NCBI GenBank assembly: GCA_963664845.1
Contig: OY761615.1
Coordinates: 248,001-312,000 of the forward strand
Source of the DNA: CAIYTF01 sp963664845
GTDB lineage: Bacteria > Bacteroidota > Ignavibacteria > Ignavibacteriales > Ignavibacteriaceae
Reading direction: 5' to 3'
DNA length: 64,000 bases
The notes beneath the pieces were generated by a model. It did no database searches. It was given only the letters and a program-made list of their open reading frames with translations, and was not told where the DNA came from. Shown piece after piece: positions 36,752 to 46,452 of the stretch (its first letter is position 1; the number at the start of each line of letters is the position of its first letter). Made by a program: the position numbers and the translations under genes.

Positions 36752-39034
36752 TTATTTTTTTATGGCAACAAATTTCTGAACACCGATGGAGTTGCCTTCC
36801 TTATCATAGGCGACAACAAAATACACACCGCTGCTGATGGGAGAATTGTTTTTATCTCTGCCATTCCAGCGGGCTGTTCGACCGCCGGGTGTTTCAAACG
36901 TGTTCACAACTTTTCCCGTGATATCCAGAATTTTTATTTCCGAATCCTGTATGAGGCCATCAATAGTGACCCCGCTCGAATTATTGGAACTGATGAAAGG
37001 ATTTGGATAAACCTTCAAGGAAGAGAAATCCTGATTAGGTTTGATGGCAATGGTCGAAAAACTCATTAGCCCATTATCCAATCCGACATAAATGATTCCG
37101 CGTGTTTCATCCACGGCAAGGCTCATTACCTGATTTGACATTAGTGGGCTGTTCTGCGTTGTGTATGACGCGATTACCGAGCCTCCGTCACTTGAGATAA
37201 GTAGTAATCCCTGGTTCGTTCCTACCCATTTTCTGTTAAGTGCATCAACGGCGAAACAGGTTATGCCATATTGCCGGAGCGAGAAAATGTTCTCAAGCGA
37301 AAAAGAAGATGCACTTGTCAGAACATCGGTCGGGTCATACATTACAAACATTCCGCTGCTTGTAGCAATCCAAAGCTCCCCTTTTTTGTCAATTTTGATA
37401 TCATTAACCGTTTTTCCCGAAAGCTCAGTGACTTCTGAAAGGTAACCGTAATGGTCATCATTTGTTTTGGTGAATGTCTTGTTCTCATTGAAATAATAAA
37501 GCCCCAATCCGCCGGCAGAATTGGAAGTGAACCATTTTGTATCATTCTGATCAATAAGCAGCCGCATATATTGCGGCCCGTCAACCGGATCACTATATGC
37601 CGTATCCGCATAATTGGGAAATGAATACCAGAAGCTGTCATTGGTTAAGCAACTCAACATTTTTTTCTCTGCCGACCAATAATTGAGGATCCATAAGTTT
37701 CCCTCACTGTCCATCTTGGCATCAGTAACAACCACAAAAGATGGGCTTGGCGTAATGCCAAGCAATGGAGAATTTATTTTGTAGCTGTATTGTGTGAAAT
37801 TTCCCTGAGGATCAATACTGATTAATCCTGCTCCCCAGGTACCAAGGTAAGTCTTTCCGTCTGCCAGGCTGGAAACGTTATACACGTCATTACTGGGAAA
37901 GTTCGTAAGGGAAGATTGGTTGAAATTTTGCCATTGGGCGCCATCATAAAAATAAGTTCCTTTTCCCTTGTTGTTTTTTCCCGATGATGCCCAGATGTTT
38001 CCTTTCGTGTCGACCGATAAATTGTTAAAAAGGTTTGCATTGGGCGAGTTTGGAAAAATGTATGCCTTATCCGAGGGATTAATTCTGGTTATGCCATTGC
38101 TGGAAGAGATATAATACGGTTGCTCCGGTGAAATAATATTTTCACCGGTATACTCTAAATCAGAGAGTTTAGTGCGGACAGTAAAATTATTTGTCAAAAC
38201 CCAGAGTGCATCCGGTGTCAATACAAATAGAGAATCGCCCTGAACTTTAATATCTTTTATCAGGAATGGGCTGAATCCCCCGTAAAGATTCGACCAATTA
38301 GTGCCATTCCATTTCCCTATCCCCGCACTTGTCTCAGCAAGTACCAAATTTCCCGAGGAGATGAATCCGGTCACATCGTTTGATGGTAATCCTGCTTCAA
38401 CTGTAAAATTGTCCCATGATTCTTTTGCAGCAAGATTTGTGGAACCCACTTTTTGAACGGCAACACCTTGGTTTGTAGCAGCAAATAAGCGCCCATTGGA
38501 AAAACACCCATAAACGGGGATTTTGGCTGGAAATGAGCCCAAATTGACATACGTATCAAGCGATTTATACGTAACCGTATTAAAAACAACAATTCCAATA
38601 TCCGTACAGGCAAAAATGGAATCACCGGTTATCATAAAACTGTTAATCCCTTTTTGCACATTATTAGAGTTAAAAATGTCATAAATTGTTTTTATTTCTT
38701 TCGTCGCCGGGTCATAAATGTCTACACATCCATCCTGGCTTCCTAACCAAATTTTCCCATAAGTATCCACAGCTATTGCCTGTAACGAAATTCCCTTTAA
38801 TCCATCGGAACGTGTTATCGTCAAAAACGAACTATCCTTCAGGTTATAACAAAAAGCGCCGCCACTGGTAGCTGCCCAAATTTTGTTGCCGGACATTACC
38901 GCTTCGGTAACCGTTTTCTTGGAGGAATGCGTCATCCAATTATACGCTTCCTGCGCATTGCCGGGAAGGGTAAGGAGCAAAAAGAGAACGAAAACGGAAT
39001 TTTTATATTGATTCACCTTTTTATGCAGCAGCAT
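36752..39034 (-). CDS. PorZ-like two-component-regulator-type beta-propeller protein with T9SS tail
   Basis: 760 residues: signal peptide (about 1-28, cleavage after GNAQ), an N-terminal segment EAYNWMTHSS then repeated blades of the two-component regulator propeller type (for example GKIWLGSQDG, GNIWASSG, GELWIATSSG, RKWVGTNQGLL) and a C-terminal sorting domain (about 670-760) with VYPNPF, GVTIDGL, SSGVYFVVAYDKEG and KFVAIKK. Length and architecture match PorZ, which belongs to the T9SS attachment machinery at the cell surface. It could instead be an exported propeller protein. No histidine kinase domains follow. Confidence 0.78.
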   Translation of the reverse strand: MLLHKKVNQYKNSVFVLFLLLTLPGNAQEAYNWMTHSSKKTVTEAVMSGNKIWAATSGGAFCYNLKDSSFLTITRSDGLKGISLQAIAVDTYGKIWLGSQDGCVDIYDPATKEIKTIYDIFNSNNVQKGINSFMITGDSIFACTDIGIVVFNTVTYKSLDTYVNLGSFPAKIPVYGCFSNGRLFAATNQGVAVQKVGSTNLAAKESWDNFTVEAGLPSNDVTGFISSGNLVLAETSAGIGKWNGTNWSNLYGGFSPFLIKDIKVQGDSLFVLTPDALWVLTNNFTVRTKLSDLEYTGENIISPEQPYYISSSNGITRINPSDKAYIFPNSPNANLFNNLSVDTKGNIWASSGKNNKGKGTYFYDGAQWQNFNQSSLTNFPSNDVYNVSSLADGKTYLGTWGAGLISIDPQGNFTQYSYKINSPLLGITPSPSFVVVTDAKMDSEGNLWILNYWSAEKKMLSCLTNDSFWYSFPNYADTAYSDPVDGPQYMRLLIDQNDTKWFTSNSAGGLGLYYFNENKTFTKTNDDHYGYLSEVTELSGKTVNDIKIDKKGELWIATSSGMFVMYDPTDVLTSASSFSLENIFSLRQYGITCFAVDALNRKWVGTNQGLLLISSDGGSVIASYTTQNSPLMSNQVMSLAVDETRGIIYVGLDNGLMSFSTIAIKPNQDFSSLKVYPNPFISSNNSSGVTIDGLIQDSEIKILDITGKVVNTFETPGGRTARWNGRDKNNSPISSGVYFVVAYDKEGNSIGVQKFVAIKK

Positions 39035-39109
39035 ACACTTTATGTACCTTGTATTGAAGAGAGAAATTAAACCATAAAATTACATAATTTATCACATTGT
39101 GTGAAAGCA

Positions 39110-39928
39110 CTATTTTAACACCTTTTTGGATTTTTGATTCAATATTTCCCCATGGCAGAGCGCAAAATCAAAACGCACCGGGTCAACCGGATCATACTTT
39201 CGCAACACTGAGGTAATTTCCTCTGCCATATCCCACGAAACAGAGCTTCGTGATGTCATCCCCAACCGTTTTGCCACGGACTCAATGTGCGTGTCAACCG
39301 GAATTATCAGATCCTTACTTTCCAAACAACTCCAAAGACCCATATCGACTTCATCGTTTCTAACCACCCACCGCAGGAACAGGTGCAGACGTTTGCAGGC
39401 ACTTCCTTTTCCCGGATCCGGAAACATGAATTTCAGTCCCTGTGTTTCATCTCCCCTGAATTCGATTGCCCACTCCCGAAGAAGCTTGTGAAAAATGCAA
39501 ACCGAGGTTCGGAGAGAACTAAGTGACTTTTGTTGTGCATGAGAAAAAAGTGATTGCAGAGTGCCATAGTTGACATATGCCCGGTTAAGCGCATATATCA
39601 GGGCCGCCACATCTGCACTTTTGTAAAAACGGTGATAGATATGTTCCGGAAAGCACAGTAAATCCTTCTCCGTTACAGTGCTGATATATTGGAATGGTGA
39701 GTCTCCCATAAATGCAAAGACCTTGTTTAGGCTTCCGTTTATCTGGCTGATTGTGCCAAAAGCAAACACGGCTGCAATAAACGCCGCAGATTCCCTATCC
39801 TCAAATTTACCGAATTTCCTTGGGAACAGCACTGGATCAGCTTTGCCCTCCAATGTACAATTCAATAAATATAAGTGCTCAAGATATTCAGCCGAAACAG
39901 GCAGTCTGTTCTTTAAACTTTTGGGCAT
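39110..39928 (-). CDS. TIGR02757 (DUF2400) family protein
   Basis: 272 residues of a conserved family common in Bacteroidota and relatives. Landmarks are ADPVLFPRKFGKFEDRESAAFIAAVFAFG near the start, a KGSACKRLHLFLRWVVRNDEVDMGLW centre, and LIIPVDTHIESVAKRLG with a C-terminal CHGEI segment. The PVDTH and RLG context recalls helix-hairpin-helix DNA glycosylase folds, so a DNA-related role is possible, but no function is established. It stands alone between T9SS genes on the same strand, 75 bases from the PorZ-like gene. Confidence 0.85.
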   Translation of the reverse strand: MPKSLKNRLPVSAEYLEHLYLLNCTLEGKADPVLFPRKFGKFEDRESAAFIAAVFAFGTISQINGSLNKVFAFMGDSPFQYISTVTEKDLLCFPEHIYHRFYKSADVAALIYALNRAYVNYGTLQSLFSHAQQKSLSSLRTSVCIFHKLLREWAIEFRGDETQGLKFMFPDPGKGSACKRLHLFLRWVVRNDEVDMGLWSCLESKDLIIPVDTHIESVAKRLGMTSRSSVSWDMAEEITSVLRKYDPVDPVRFDFALCHGEILNQKSKKVLK

Positions 39929-40006
39929 CGGTTATTCTGTGCTTCCGTTCAGCAGTATTATCTGCCTGCTGTTACAAATTCCGGTGATAACTGTCTTCTC
40001 TTGCAA

Positions 40007-41578
40007 TTATTTTATTAAGAGCATTTTTTTTGAAATGGTTGACCCTGCAGCACTCAATCGATAGAGATATACTCCGGAACGCAGATCTTGCCCATTAAAA
40101 GTAACTTCATGAACCCCTGCTGCTTTATCTGCATCAACAAGCGTAGCCACTTCTTCTCCGAGCAAATCATATACGCGTAATTTCACCTTTGAAGGGCTGG
40201 TGAGACTGTAGCTTATCGTTGTTGAAGGATTAAACGGATTAGGATAATTCTGATCCAATGAGTAAACTGTAGGAACATTCAGATTCGGATATTCAACTCC
40301 AAGAAGCACGTTGGAAGTATCAACAAAAGGAGCTGTCCAAACGCTTAAAATTTTGTTATCCAGCCTCATCCAAATTGGGATCACCTTATGATTATATGCG
40401 GCGATATTCGTATAATCACCAAAAAACACCGAGGCTACCGGATTAAAGGAGGATTGTGATATCCTGGCATTTTCAAAGGTGTTTCCCCCATCTTTAGAAC
40501 GTGCAATATAAACATCAGTGGTATTAAGCGTAGTATTTCTCCGGTCGTAGAAAATCGCATACAGATAGCCGGTCTTCTGATCAATTGTCATCCAGGGAAA
40601 AAACTGATGCCTGTCTGTATTGTCATCGTTCACTCTCCGGAAACCTGACCATGTTGCTCCCTTATCTGTTGATTTGATAAAAAACACGTCGGTGTTTGAT
40701 GCACCATTCCGTTGGTCTCCCCAAAGAATGTATATGTTTCCACGGTTAGGTGATGAACTGGTATCACATACGGTAATCGGCATTCCATTGGCCCTGTTTA
40801 TTCCCGGGATATCAAAATCCCAACCACCGGGAATACTGTCAACAAACACATCTTTTCCAAAAGTAAGTCCGCCATCAGTCGATTTGTCAAACATTAATCC
40901 CAGCGGCCCCGCCCAGGACACATAGATCTCTCCGTTTGGGCCAACACACGGAACGGCCCCTTCATTTGTTTCATCTGAATCAATACAATTTCCGGATCGG
41001 TCACTTACTTTAATCGGTGTCGACCACGTGATCCCCTGATCGGTTGAACGGGAAAACAGAATTCTTGAAGAATCGGCAGTTGAGGAGCTTCCGTAATTAT
41101 CAAACTCTGTCCAGGTGACATATAAATGATTCCTATAGGGCCCACCTGACAGATTGACTCCCAGCCATTCTTTGTCCTGGTTTTTGGGAGAATTATAACC
41201 AATGCCGGCACCGGTGTTCCAGGTAACCCCGTTATCGGTGGATTTCTGAACCACAATTCTGTCTATCCAATAGCCCAGCGATGACGGATTGGATAAATGT
41301 GCAAAATAGAGGTTTCCATCCGCGTCATAAATAACGCTGGGGTCACCCCAAACGCCATAAGTTGACGTCATTGACTTTTGAGTCCAGCTCAGACCTCCAT
41401 CACTTGAACGATAAGAATAGGTTATGTTAGCTCCGGCTGCTGCCTGAGCAGGGTTAGCCGGGTTAATCGCAATGGTCACCTCTTCAGGATCAAGACTATT
41501 GGGATCGTTGATCTGGATATTTTTAACTTGACCAAAGACTGAATAAACGGCAAGAAGCACTATTACTATGCTCTTCAT
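40007..41578 (-). CDS. Secreted BNR/sialidase-like repeat protein with T9SS tail
   Basis: 523 residues starting at ATG 41578; that start gives a clean signal peptide (MKSIVIVLLAVYSVFGQ) with GAAAGAG upstream, while the longer frame adds a charged stretch. The body carries repeated Asp-box-like motifs (SSDGGLSWTQ, STDNGVTWNT, STDQGITWST, STDKGATWSG, SKDGGNTFEN) typical of six-bladed sialidase/BNR propellers. The C-terminus is a T9SS sorting domain: YPNPFNPSTTISY, LRVYDLLGEEV, SGVYLYRLSA, KKMLLIK. Sialidase catalytic residues cannot be assigned, so activity is open. The M1 peptidase gene ends 40 bases upstream. Confidence 0.88.
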   Translation of the reverse strand: MKSIVIVLLAVYSVFGQVKNIQINDPNSLDPEEVTIAINPANPAQAAAGANITYSYRSSDGGLSWTQKSMTSTYGVWGDPSVIYDADGNLYFAHLSNPSSLGYWIDRIVVQKSTDNGVTWNTGAGIGYNSPKNQDKEWLGVNLSGGPYRNHLYVTWTEFDNYGSSSTADSSRILFSRSTDQGITWSTPIKVSDRSGNCIDSDETNEGAVPCVGPNGEIYVSWAGPLGLMFDKSTDGGLTFGKDVFVDSIPGGWDFDIPGINRANGMPITVCDTSSSPNRGNIYILWGDQRNGASNTDVFFIKSTDKGATWSGFRRVNDDNTDRHQFFPWMTIDQKTGYLYAIFYDRRNTTLNTTDVYIARSKDGGNTFENARISQSSFNPVASVFFGDYTNIAAYNHKVIPIWMRLDNKILSVWTAPFVDTSNVLLGVEYPNLNVPTVYSLDQNYPNPFNPSTTISYSLTSPSKVKLRVYDLLGEEVATLVDADKAAGVHEVTFNGQDLRSGVYLYRLSAAGSTISKKMLLIK

Positions 41579-41618
41579 AAAAACTCTTTCAAATTGATTG
41601 CTTCTCAAGGGCAGGCAT

Positions 41619-43895
41619 CTATTTCATTAATAGTAATTTCTTCACGGCGGTGAATGACCCTGCCGTGAGTTTATAAAAATATACACCGGATACAAATGAT
41701 TGTGCATTCCATTCAATGGCATGCGTCCCCGCTGACAGGTTTCCGTCAACCAGCGTTGACACCACTTGCCCAAGCTCATTATAAATTGTCAGAGTAACAA
41801 CGGATTCAGCAGGGATGCTGAATCTGAAAACCGTTGTGGGATTAAACGGGTTTGGATAGTTCTGCTCCAGGGAATAGTCTCTGGCTGCAGTAAAATTAGT
41901 CACACGCGTTGTTGTGTTCGTTGCAAACTTCCAGGTTTCGGAAAAAGCAGTATACTGGCCGGATACTTTTGCGCGAACTCTCCAGAAATAGGTTTTATTG
42001 TCATCCAAAGGACCTGCCTGCGAAGAAGCCGACGTTATGTTTGAATCATTTTTAATAATCGCGGTAAATACTTCATCGGTTGCCACCTGCAAATTATAGG
42101 CTGTAGCACCATTTATGGCGGTCCAGCTAAATTGTGGGTTCAGCGTGGCAATGGTCGAACTGTTCTGTGGACTGTTCAAGGCCGCCCCGGCTGTCATTGA
42201 GCTAAGCGAAGCAGATTTTATTACAATGTTGTCGTTAGGATCAAAAACAACGGTTAACGGCTGCCTGGTGAACCTGAAAGTAAACTGCTGATTGTTAACT
42301 GAATTGAAGACCCGCACCGTGGTATCCGCACCTGAAGCAAACGTAAACGTAATTTCCACCGGCATGGGATGGAACGGGGTGTTGGTTTGTGTTTGTGAAA
42401 TCAATAAACCGGCGTTCCAATACCCCGAGCCCAGAGACGTGATAAAATACTTGTTTGCATAAGCAGGATGATTCGCCTGTTTAATCCATGAATCAAAAAA
42501 CCAGGAGAGATCCTGTTTTGCAACCGTACTCATCACGTTTTTAAAATCCTCAATCGTCGCCGATTTTAATCTCAGGGTCGGGTCAGAAGTGTATGCTTTA
42601 ATACCGGCAAAAAACACTGAATCTCCCAATGTATAACGCAGCATGTGCAAAACACATGCACCTTTGTCATACGTTATTGGAGTATTGAATAACGTGTTAA
42701 CATCCGGTGTAGCGGTAACCCAGCTTGCATTATAAATTGCCCACCCCGGGTTGCCGCCAATATATGAACTGGCATTGGAATTTATGGCTGATTTATATCC
42801 TGAATATCCGGAAGTATACTCATACCAAAGTGCTTCAGCATACGTAGCAAAACCTTCATTCAGAAAAATATCTGCCCAGGTGGCGCAGGTTATCATATCC
42901 CCAAACCATTGGTGCGCGAACTCATGCGATATCAAATTCTCTTCCCAGCAATTGGGGCAGAGGCTGGTTAATGTCTGATTCTCCATCCCGCCCCAGGAAA
43001 ACTGAGAATTAAGGGTGGCAAATCCATTTTTTTCAAAGGGGTGTATTCCGAATAATTCAGAATAACGGCCAACCATGGCAATTACTTTCGGTTCCAACGA
43101 CGAAGGATTTTCTCCAGAATTATAGTAGAACCTGAATGGAATATTCTCACCGGTGGACGGGTTCTTCCAATAAACAATATCAAGATTGTAATTCACTTTG
43201 GCCGAAACTACCATAAGATAGGTTGCCACGGGGTCTCTGCTCACCCAGTGATACGTGATGGTGTCACCGCTCTTGGTTGAATCTGCCAGTCTTCCGTTTG
43301 AGCCAAGTTTCACCGTTCCGGGTGTCTTTGCCGTCAGGTCCAGTGTCGCTTTGTCTGATGGTTTGTCCCAGCAGGGCAACCATTTACGGGCCCCTTCGGG
43401 TTCACAATCGGTAAAAAAGAAGCCGCCACTCACATAAACTGCACCATCAGAAATATCTTTATGCTTATAATTGATCCTAACCCGGAGCGTATCCCCTGGA
43501 TTATAGGTTTTGTCCAAAAATACCTTAAGGATGTTGCTTGAATGCGTAAACGAAGCGCCTGCTAGTCTCACCGAATCAATTTGGAGTGACGTGCTTGTTG
43601 CGTTTAACGTAATGAAAGAAAGGCTGGAATCGGCCCTGAGCGTTATTATCACTGATGCGTTGAACGTTTTCGGATAGGGGCTAAGGAAACAACTGTATAT
43701 GTCGAGGTTAACCTTATAATCCAAAACATCAAAACTGTGTGGAATATTTGCTTTTTCAAGCATTGTAATATTTGTCGAGTTGATTTTTTTCTGTGAACAA
43801 TATGCTGCTCCGCTCATTTTATTGTTAGTTAAGATGCCCTGAGAGTGAAGAAAGTAGACCGATAACAGAATGAGAATAACGCTAAGCCGTTTCAT
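41619..43895 (-). CDS. M1-family metallo-aminopeptidase with T9SS tail
   Basis: 758 residues from ATG 43895, chosen because MKRLSVILILLSVYFLHSQ is a proper signal peptide; the longer frame prefixes 15 unlikely residues. The M1 (gluzincin) peptidase set is intact: GGMEN (302-306), zinc motif HEFAH (324-328) with the second Glu in NEGFATY (about 347), and a later Tyr region. An FnIII-like domain (about 570-660) precedes the T9SS sorting domain, which has YPNPFNPTTVFRF, SGVYFYKLTAG and KKLLLMK. It should trim peptides outside the cell after export by T9SS. Confidence 0.93.
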   Translation of the reverse strand: MKRLSVILILLSVYFLHSQGILTNNKMSGAAYCSQKKINSTNITMLEKANIPHSFDVLDYKVNLDIYSCFLSPYPKTFNASVIITLRADSSLSFITLNATSTSLQIDSVRLAGASFTHSSNILKVFLDKTYNPGDTLRVRINYKHKDISDGAVYVSGGFFFTDCEPEGARKWLPCWDKPSDKATLDLTAKTPGTVKLGSNGRLADSTKSGDTITYHWVSRDPVATYLMVVSAKVNYNLDIVYWKNPSTGENIPFRFYYNSGENPSSLEPKVIAMVGRYSELFGIHPFEKNGFATLNSQFSWGGMENQTLTSLCPNCWEENLISHEFAHQWFGDMITCATWADIFLNEGFATYAEALWYEYTSGYSGYKSAINSNASSYIGGNPGWAIYNASWVTATPDVNTLFNTPITYDKGACVLHMLRYTLGDSVFFAGIKAYTSDPTLRLKSATIEDFKNVMSTVAKQDLSWFFDSWIKQANHPAYANKYFITSLGSGYWNAGLLISQTQTNTPFHPMPVEITFTFASGADTTVRVFNSVNNQQFTFRFTRQPLTVVFDPNDNIVIKSASLSSMTAGAALNSPQNSSTIATLNPQFSWTAINGATAYNLQVATDEVFTAIIKNDSNITSASSQAGPLDDNKTYFWRVRAKVSGQYTAFSETWKFATNTTTRVTNFTAARDYSLEQNYPNPFNPTTVFRFSIPAESVVTLTIYNELGQVVSTLVDGNLSAGTHAIEWNAQSFVSGVYFYKLTAGSFTAVKKLLLMK

Positions 43896-44169
43896 AAATG
43901 CCTTTATTGAGGATATGCGAAAGTTGTACTGAATATTCAATACCTAAATTACGAATTATTTTTGCTTCCTTCCAGGACAATTGTCACAGATCGAGGAGAG
44001 TGGAGCTTGCATGAGCATAGTTCCATGTCCCATAAAATAGAGCCAACATTTGTTCACCGACACAGGAAAAATAAATTTCTTTTGATTTTGGCTTAAAAAA
44101 GTTCGAAAAATGAAGAGTTTCATTATATTATTGCTATTATTTTAACACATTAACGCGAAAAGATCCGAG

Positions 44170-46134
44170 TTGGGCAAAATAGAGAATCTACCTGAGAATG
44201 CTGATTTTGGGGCAACCTCAAAGCAAGTCTCCGTTACGGAAACTTCATCTGTTGCGCCCCCGGTAGAATCGGTACAAACAGATGAGTTCTTGCTTCCCGG
44301 CGGTATTTCCTCTTCTCTCATATCTCATGTTTTCCCGGATGCTCTTATTGTCAACTTACAGGGCAAGATCATTTATGCCTCCAAATCGTTCCACGAACGC
44401 TTTGGGAAACAAATACTAGCGGGTTCTTCACTGCTTGAGTTTATTCCCTTGCCCAATCAGAAAGACATACTCTTCACCTTCAACTCGTTGAGCGGTGAAG
44501 TGAATTCAAAAAGCCTTAAACTACACTTGCGGTCTGTTTCAGGAACTGCCTATAGTTTCAGGGTTAATGTTGAAAAATTTTTTGACGACCGGATAAGGCC
44601 GCTTCTGTTCATAACACCGGCTGCCACGGATAAAAACGAAGCAGTTGAGCATGAGGTTCACCGGTTGCGATCCATAATGGAGCAGTCACCGGTTTCAATC
44701 ATCATAACAGATGTCCAGGGCAACATAACGTATGTGAATACGCAATTTGAAAAGAGCACGGGATACACCAGAACTGAAGTGCTCGGACAGAATCCCAGAA
44801 TCTTAAAATCCACGTTCACCGGGAAGGAAGTATATAAAACTCTCTGGAATACAATTACCGGCGGCAAAACCTGGAAAGGTGAATTGCGTAATAAAAGGAA
44901 AAACGGGGATCTGTTCTGGGAAATGACATCCATTTCCTGTCTGCGAAATGAGAGTGGGCAGATAACCCATTTCATTGCAATTAAGGAAGATATCACAGTT
45001 CGAAAAGTGATTTTTGAACGTTTAGCCCAAGGAGAAGAACGGATACGGTTTATTGTTGAAGCAACCGGCGATGTTTTGTATCAGTTTAATTATTCCGACG
45101 ACCGGTACGAATATATGAATCCCGCCATCGTTCAGCTTACCGGCTACACTGTTCACGAACTGAACCAGTTGAAACTCGCCGGCATTGTTCAGGAGATATC
45201 TCTGCTTCAGGGGCATGAGCAAACCGATAGTATAGCGGCACCAAAACAAATTTATGGCGAACGCGGTGACTATAGAGTGGAATACCTCATCAGAACCAAA
45301 ACTGGCGAATCAAAGTGGATAGAAGATCACTCCTTCCCATGGTATGACGATGAAAACTTCCTCAAAGGTTCAGTCGGCATTTTAAGCGACATTACTGCTC
45401 GTAAAGAGACGGAGAATGAATTGAAGCGGGCCAAATCGGAAGCTGAAACAATGAATAGGCTCAAAGATGTTTTTCTCTCAAATATGAGTCACGAACTGCG
45501 GACACCATTGATCAGCATTTTGGGATATGCAGACATTCTGAAAGACGTCACCAGCGATCCGGAAACTAAGGATATCGCAAATGTCCTTCACCAGAGCGCT
45601 CTCAGGCTTACTGACACAATCAACATGATCCTTGATCTGTCAATGCTGGAAGTCGGGAATCTCTATCTCCACCTGAATACCGTTGATATTGGGGAGGTTT
45701 TGAAAAATGTATGCAGCAATTATTCCGGAAAAACAACACAAAAAGGGATTGTTCTGCATAATGAAGTTGCAATTAAAACACATTTTGTTGATGCTGACCA
45801 AAGAATAATCGCCCAGGTGCTGGATAATATTGTCAACAATGCAGTGAAGTATACCAGTAAAGGCACCATTGAAGTATCGGCTCGCCGGGAAAACGAACAG
45901 ATTATCGTTTCGGTAAAAGATTCGGGTATCGGTATTAAGGAGGAACATTTCCCCATCATTTTTGAGGAATTCCGACAGGTAAGTGAAGGGCTTGACCGTC
46001 GCTTTGAAGGCACCGGTTTGGGGCTCAATATCAGCAAGCGGTTCATCGACAAGATGAACGGCACCATTTGGGTTGAAAGTGAATTTGGCAAGGGATCTAC
46101 ATTTCACATTGCGCTAAAGGCTTCCAAAACGTGA
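44170..46134 (+). CDS. Cytoplasmic PAS-PAS-PAS histidine kinase
   Basis: 654 residues, no membrane helix. Start TTG at 44170: an in-frame stop at 44143 leaves no ATG or GTG. Order: PAS-like (about 50-150), classical PAS (about 165-278, GYTRTEVLGQNPRILKS and WKGELRNKRKNG), a third PAS (about 290-412), then HisKA with H441 in SNMSHELRTPLISILGY, and HATPase with DSGIGI, RFEGTGLGLNISKRFI. The classical PAS is of the redox or ligand-sensing type. First gene of a signalling cluster with a second kinase, sigma-54 activator, STAS and SpoIIE-type proteins. Its receiver partner is probably one of those. Confidence 0.9.
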   Translation: MGKIENLPENADFGATSKQVSVTETSSVAPPVESVQTDEFLLPGGISSSLISHVFPDALIVNLQGKIIYASKSFHERFGKQILAGSSLLEFIPLPNQKDILFTFNSLSGEVNSKSLKLHLRSVSGTAYSFRVNVEKFFDDRIRPLLFITPAATDKNEAVEHEVHRLRSIMEQSPVSIIITDVQGNITYVNTQFEKSTGYTRTEVLGQNPRILKSTFTGKEVYKTLWNTITGGKTWKGELRNKRKNGDLFWEMTSISCLRNESGQITHFIAIKEDITVRKVIFERLAQGEERIRFIVEATGDVLYQFNYSDDRYEYMNPAIVQLTGYTVHELNQLKLAGIVQEISLLQGHEQTDSIAAPKQIYGERGDYRVEYLIRTKTGESKWIEDHSFPWYDDENFLKGSVGILSDITARKETENELKRAKSEAETMNRLKDVFLSNMSHELRTPLISILGYADILKDVTSDPETKDIANVLHQSALRLTDTINMILDLSMLEVGNLYLHLNTVDIGEVLKNVCSNYSGKTTQKGIVLHNEVAIKTHFVDADQRIIAQVLDNIVNNAVKYTSKGTIEVSARRENEQIIVSVKDSGIGIKEEHFPIIFEEFRQVSEGLDRRFEGTGLGLNISKRFIDKMNGTIWVESEFGKGSTFHIALKASKT

Positions 46135-46452
46135 AGAATTTAGCACTCCCGGTAAAGATCGCCGAGTCAATTAATAACATCCGGAGACCGGTATGATACA
46201 CCTTCCATACAATAAAAAAGACGAGCAGGCTCCTTGCTTGACTGAAGCTGACCGGATAATCCATATTTTCGCTGAGCTTTTACTCATGCTTACTTATATG
46301 GTCATGGACTTTGCTCGACTGATACCAGACTCAGGATGCGCTATAAGCGCAAAAAGCCATTTTTCACTTCATAATAATTATTTTGTATCTTACATGGTTA
46401 GATACAAATTTTTAGAAACATTTTTTATTAGCCTTCAATCATCCGGAAGAAT
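46135..46452. other. Intergenic region with a doubtful small frame
   Basis: 318 bases between two kinase genes. A 90-codon plus-strand frame (46193-46465) opens with ATG 6 bases after a GGAG motif and holds a hydrophobic stretch (HIFAELLLMLTYMVMDF). It overlaps the next gene's start by 13 bases and resembles nothing known, so it is more likely non-coding, with the next promoter inside it. I give it low weight as a gene. Confidence 0.25.
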
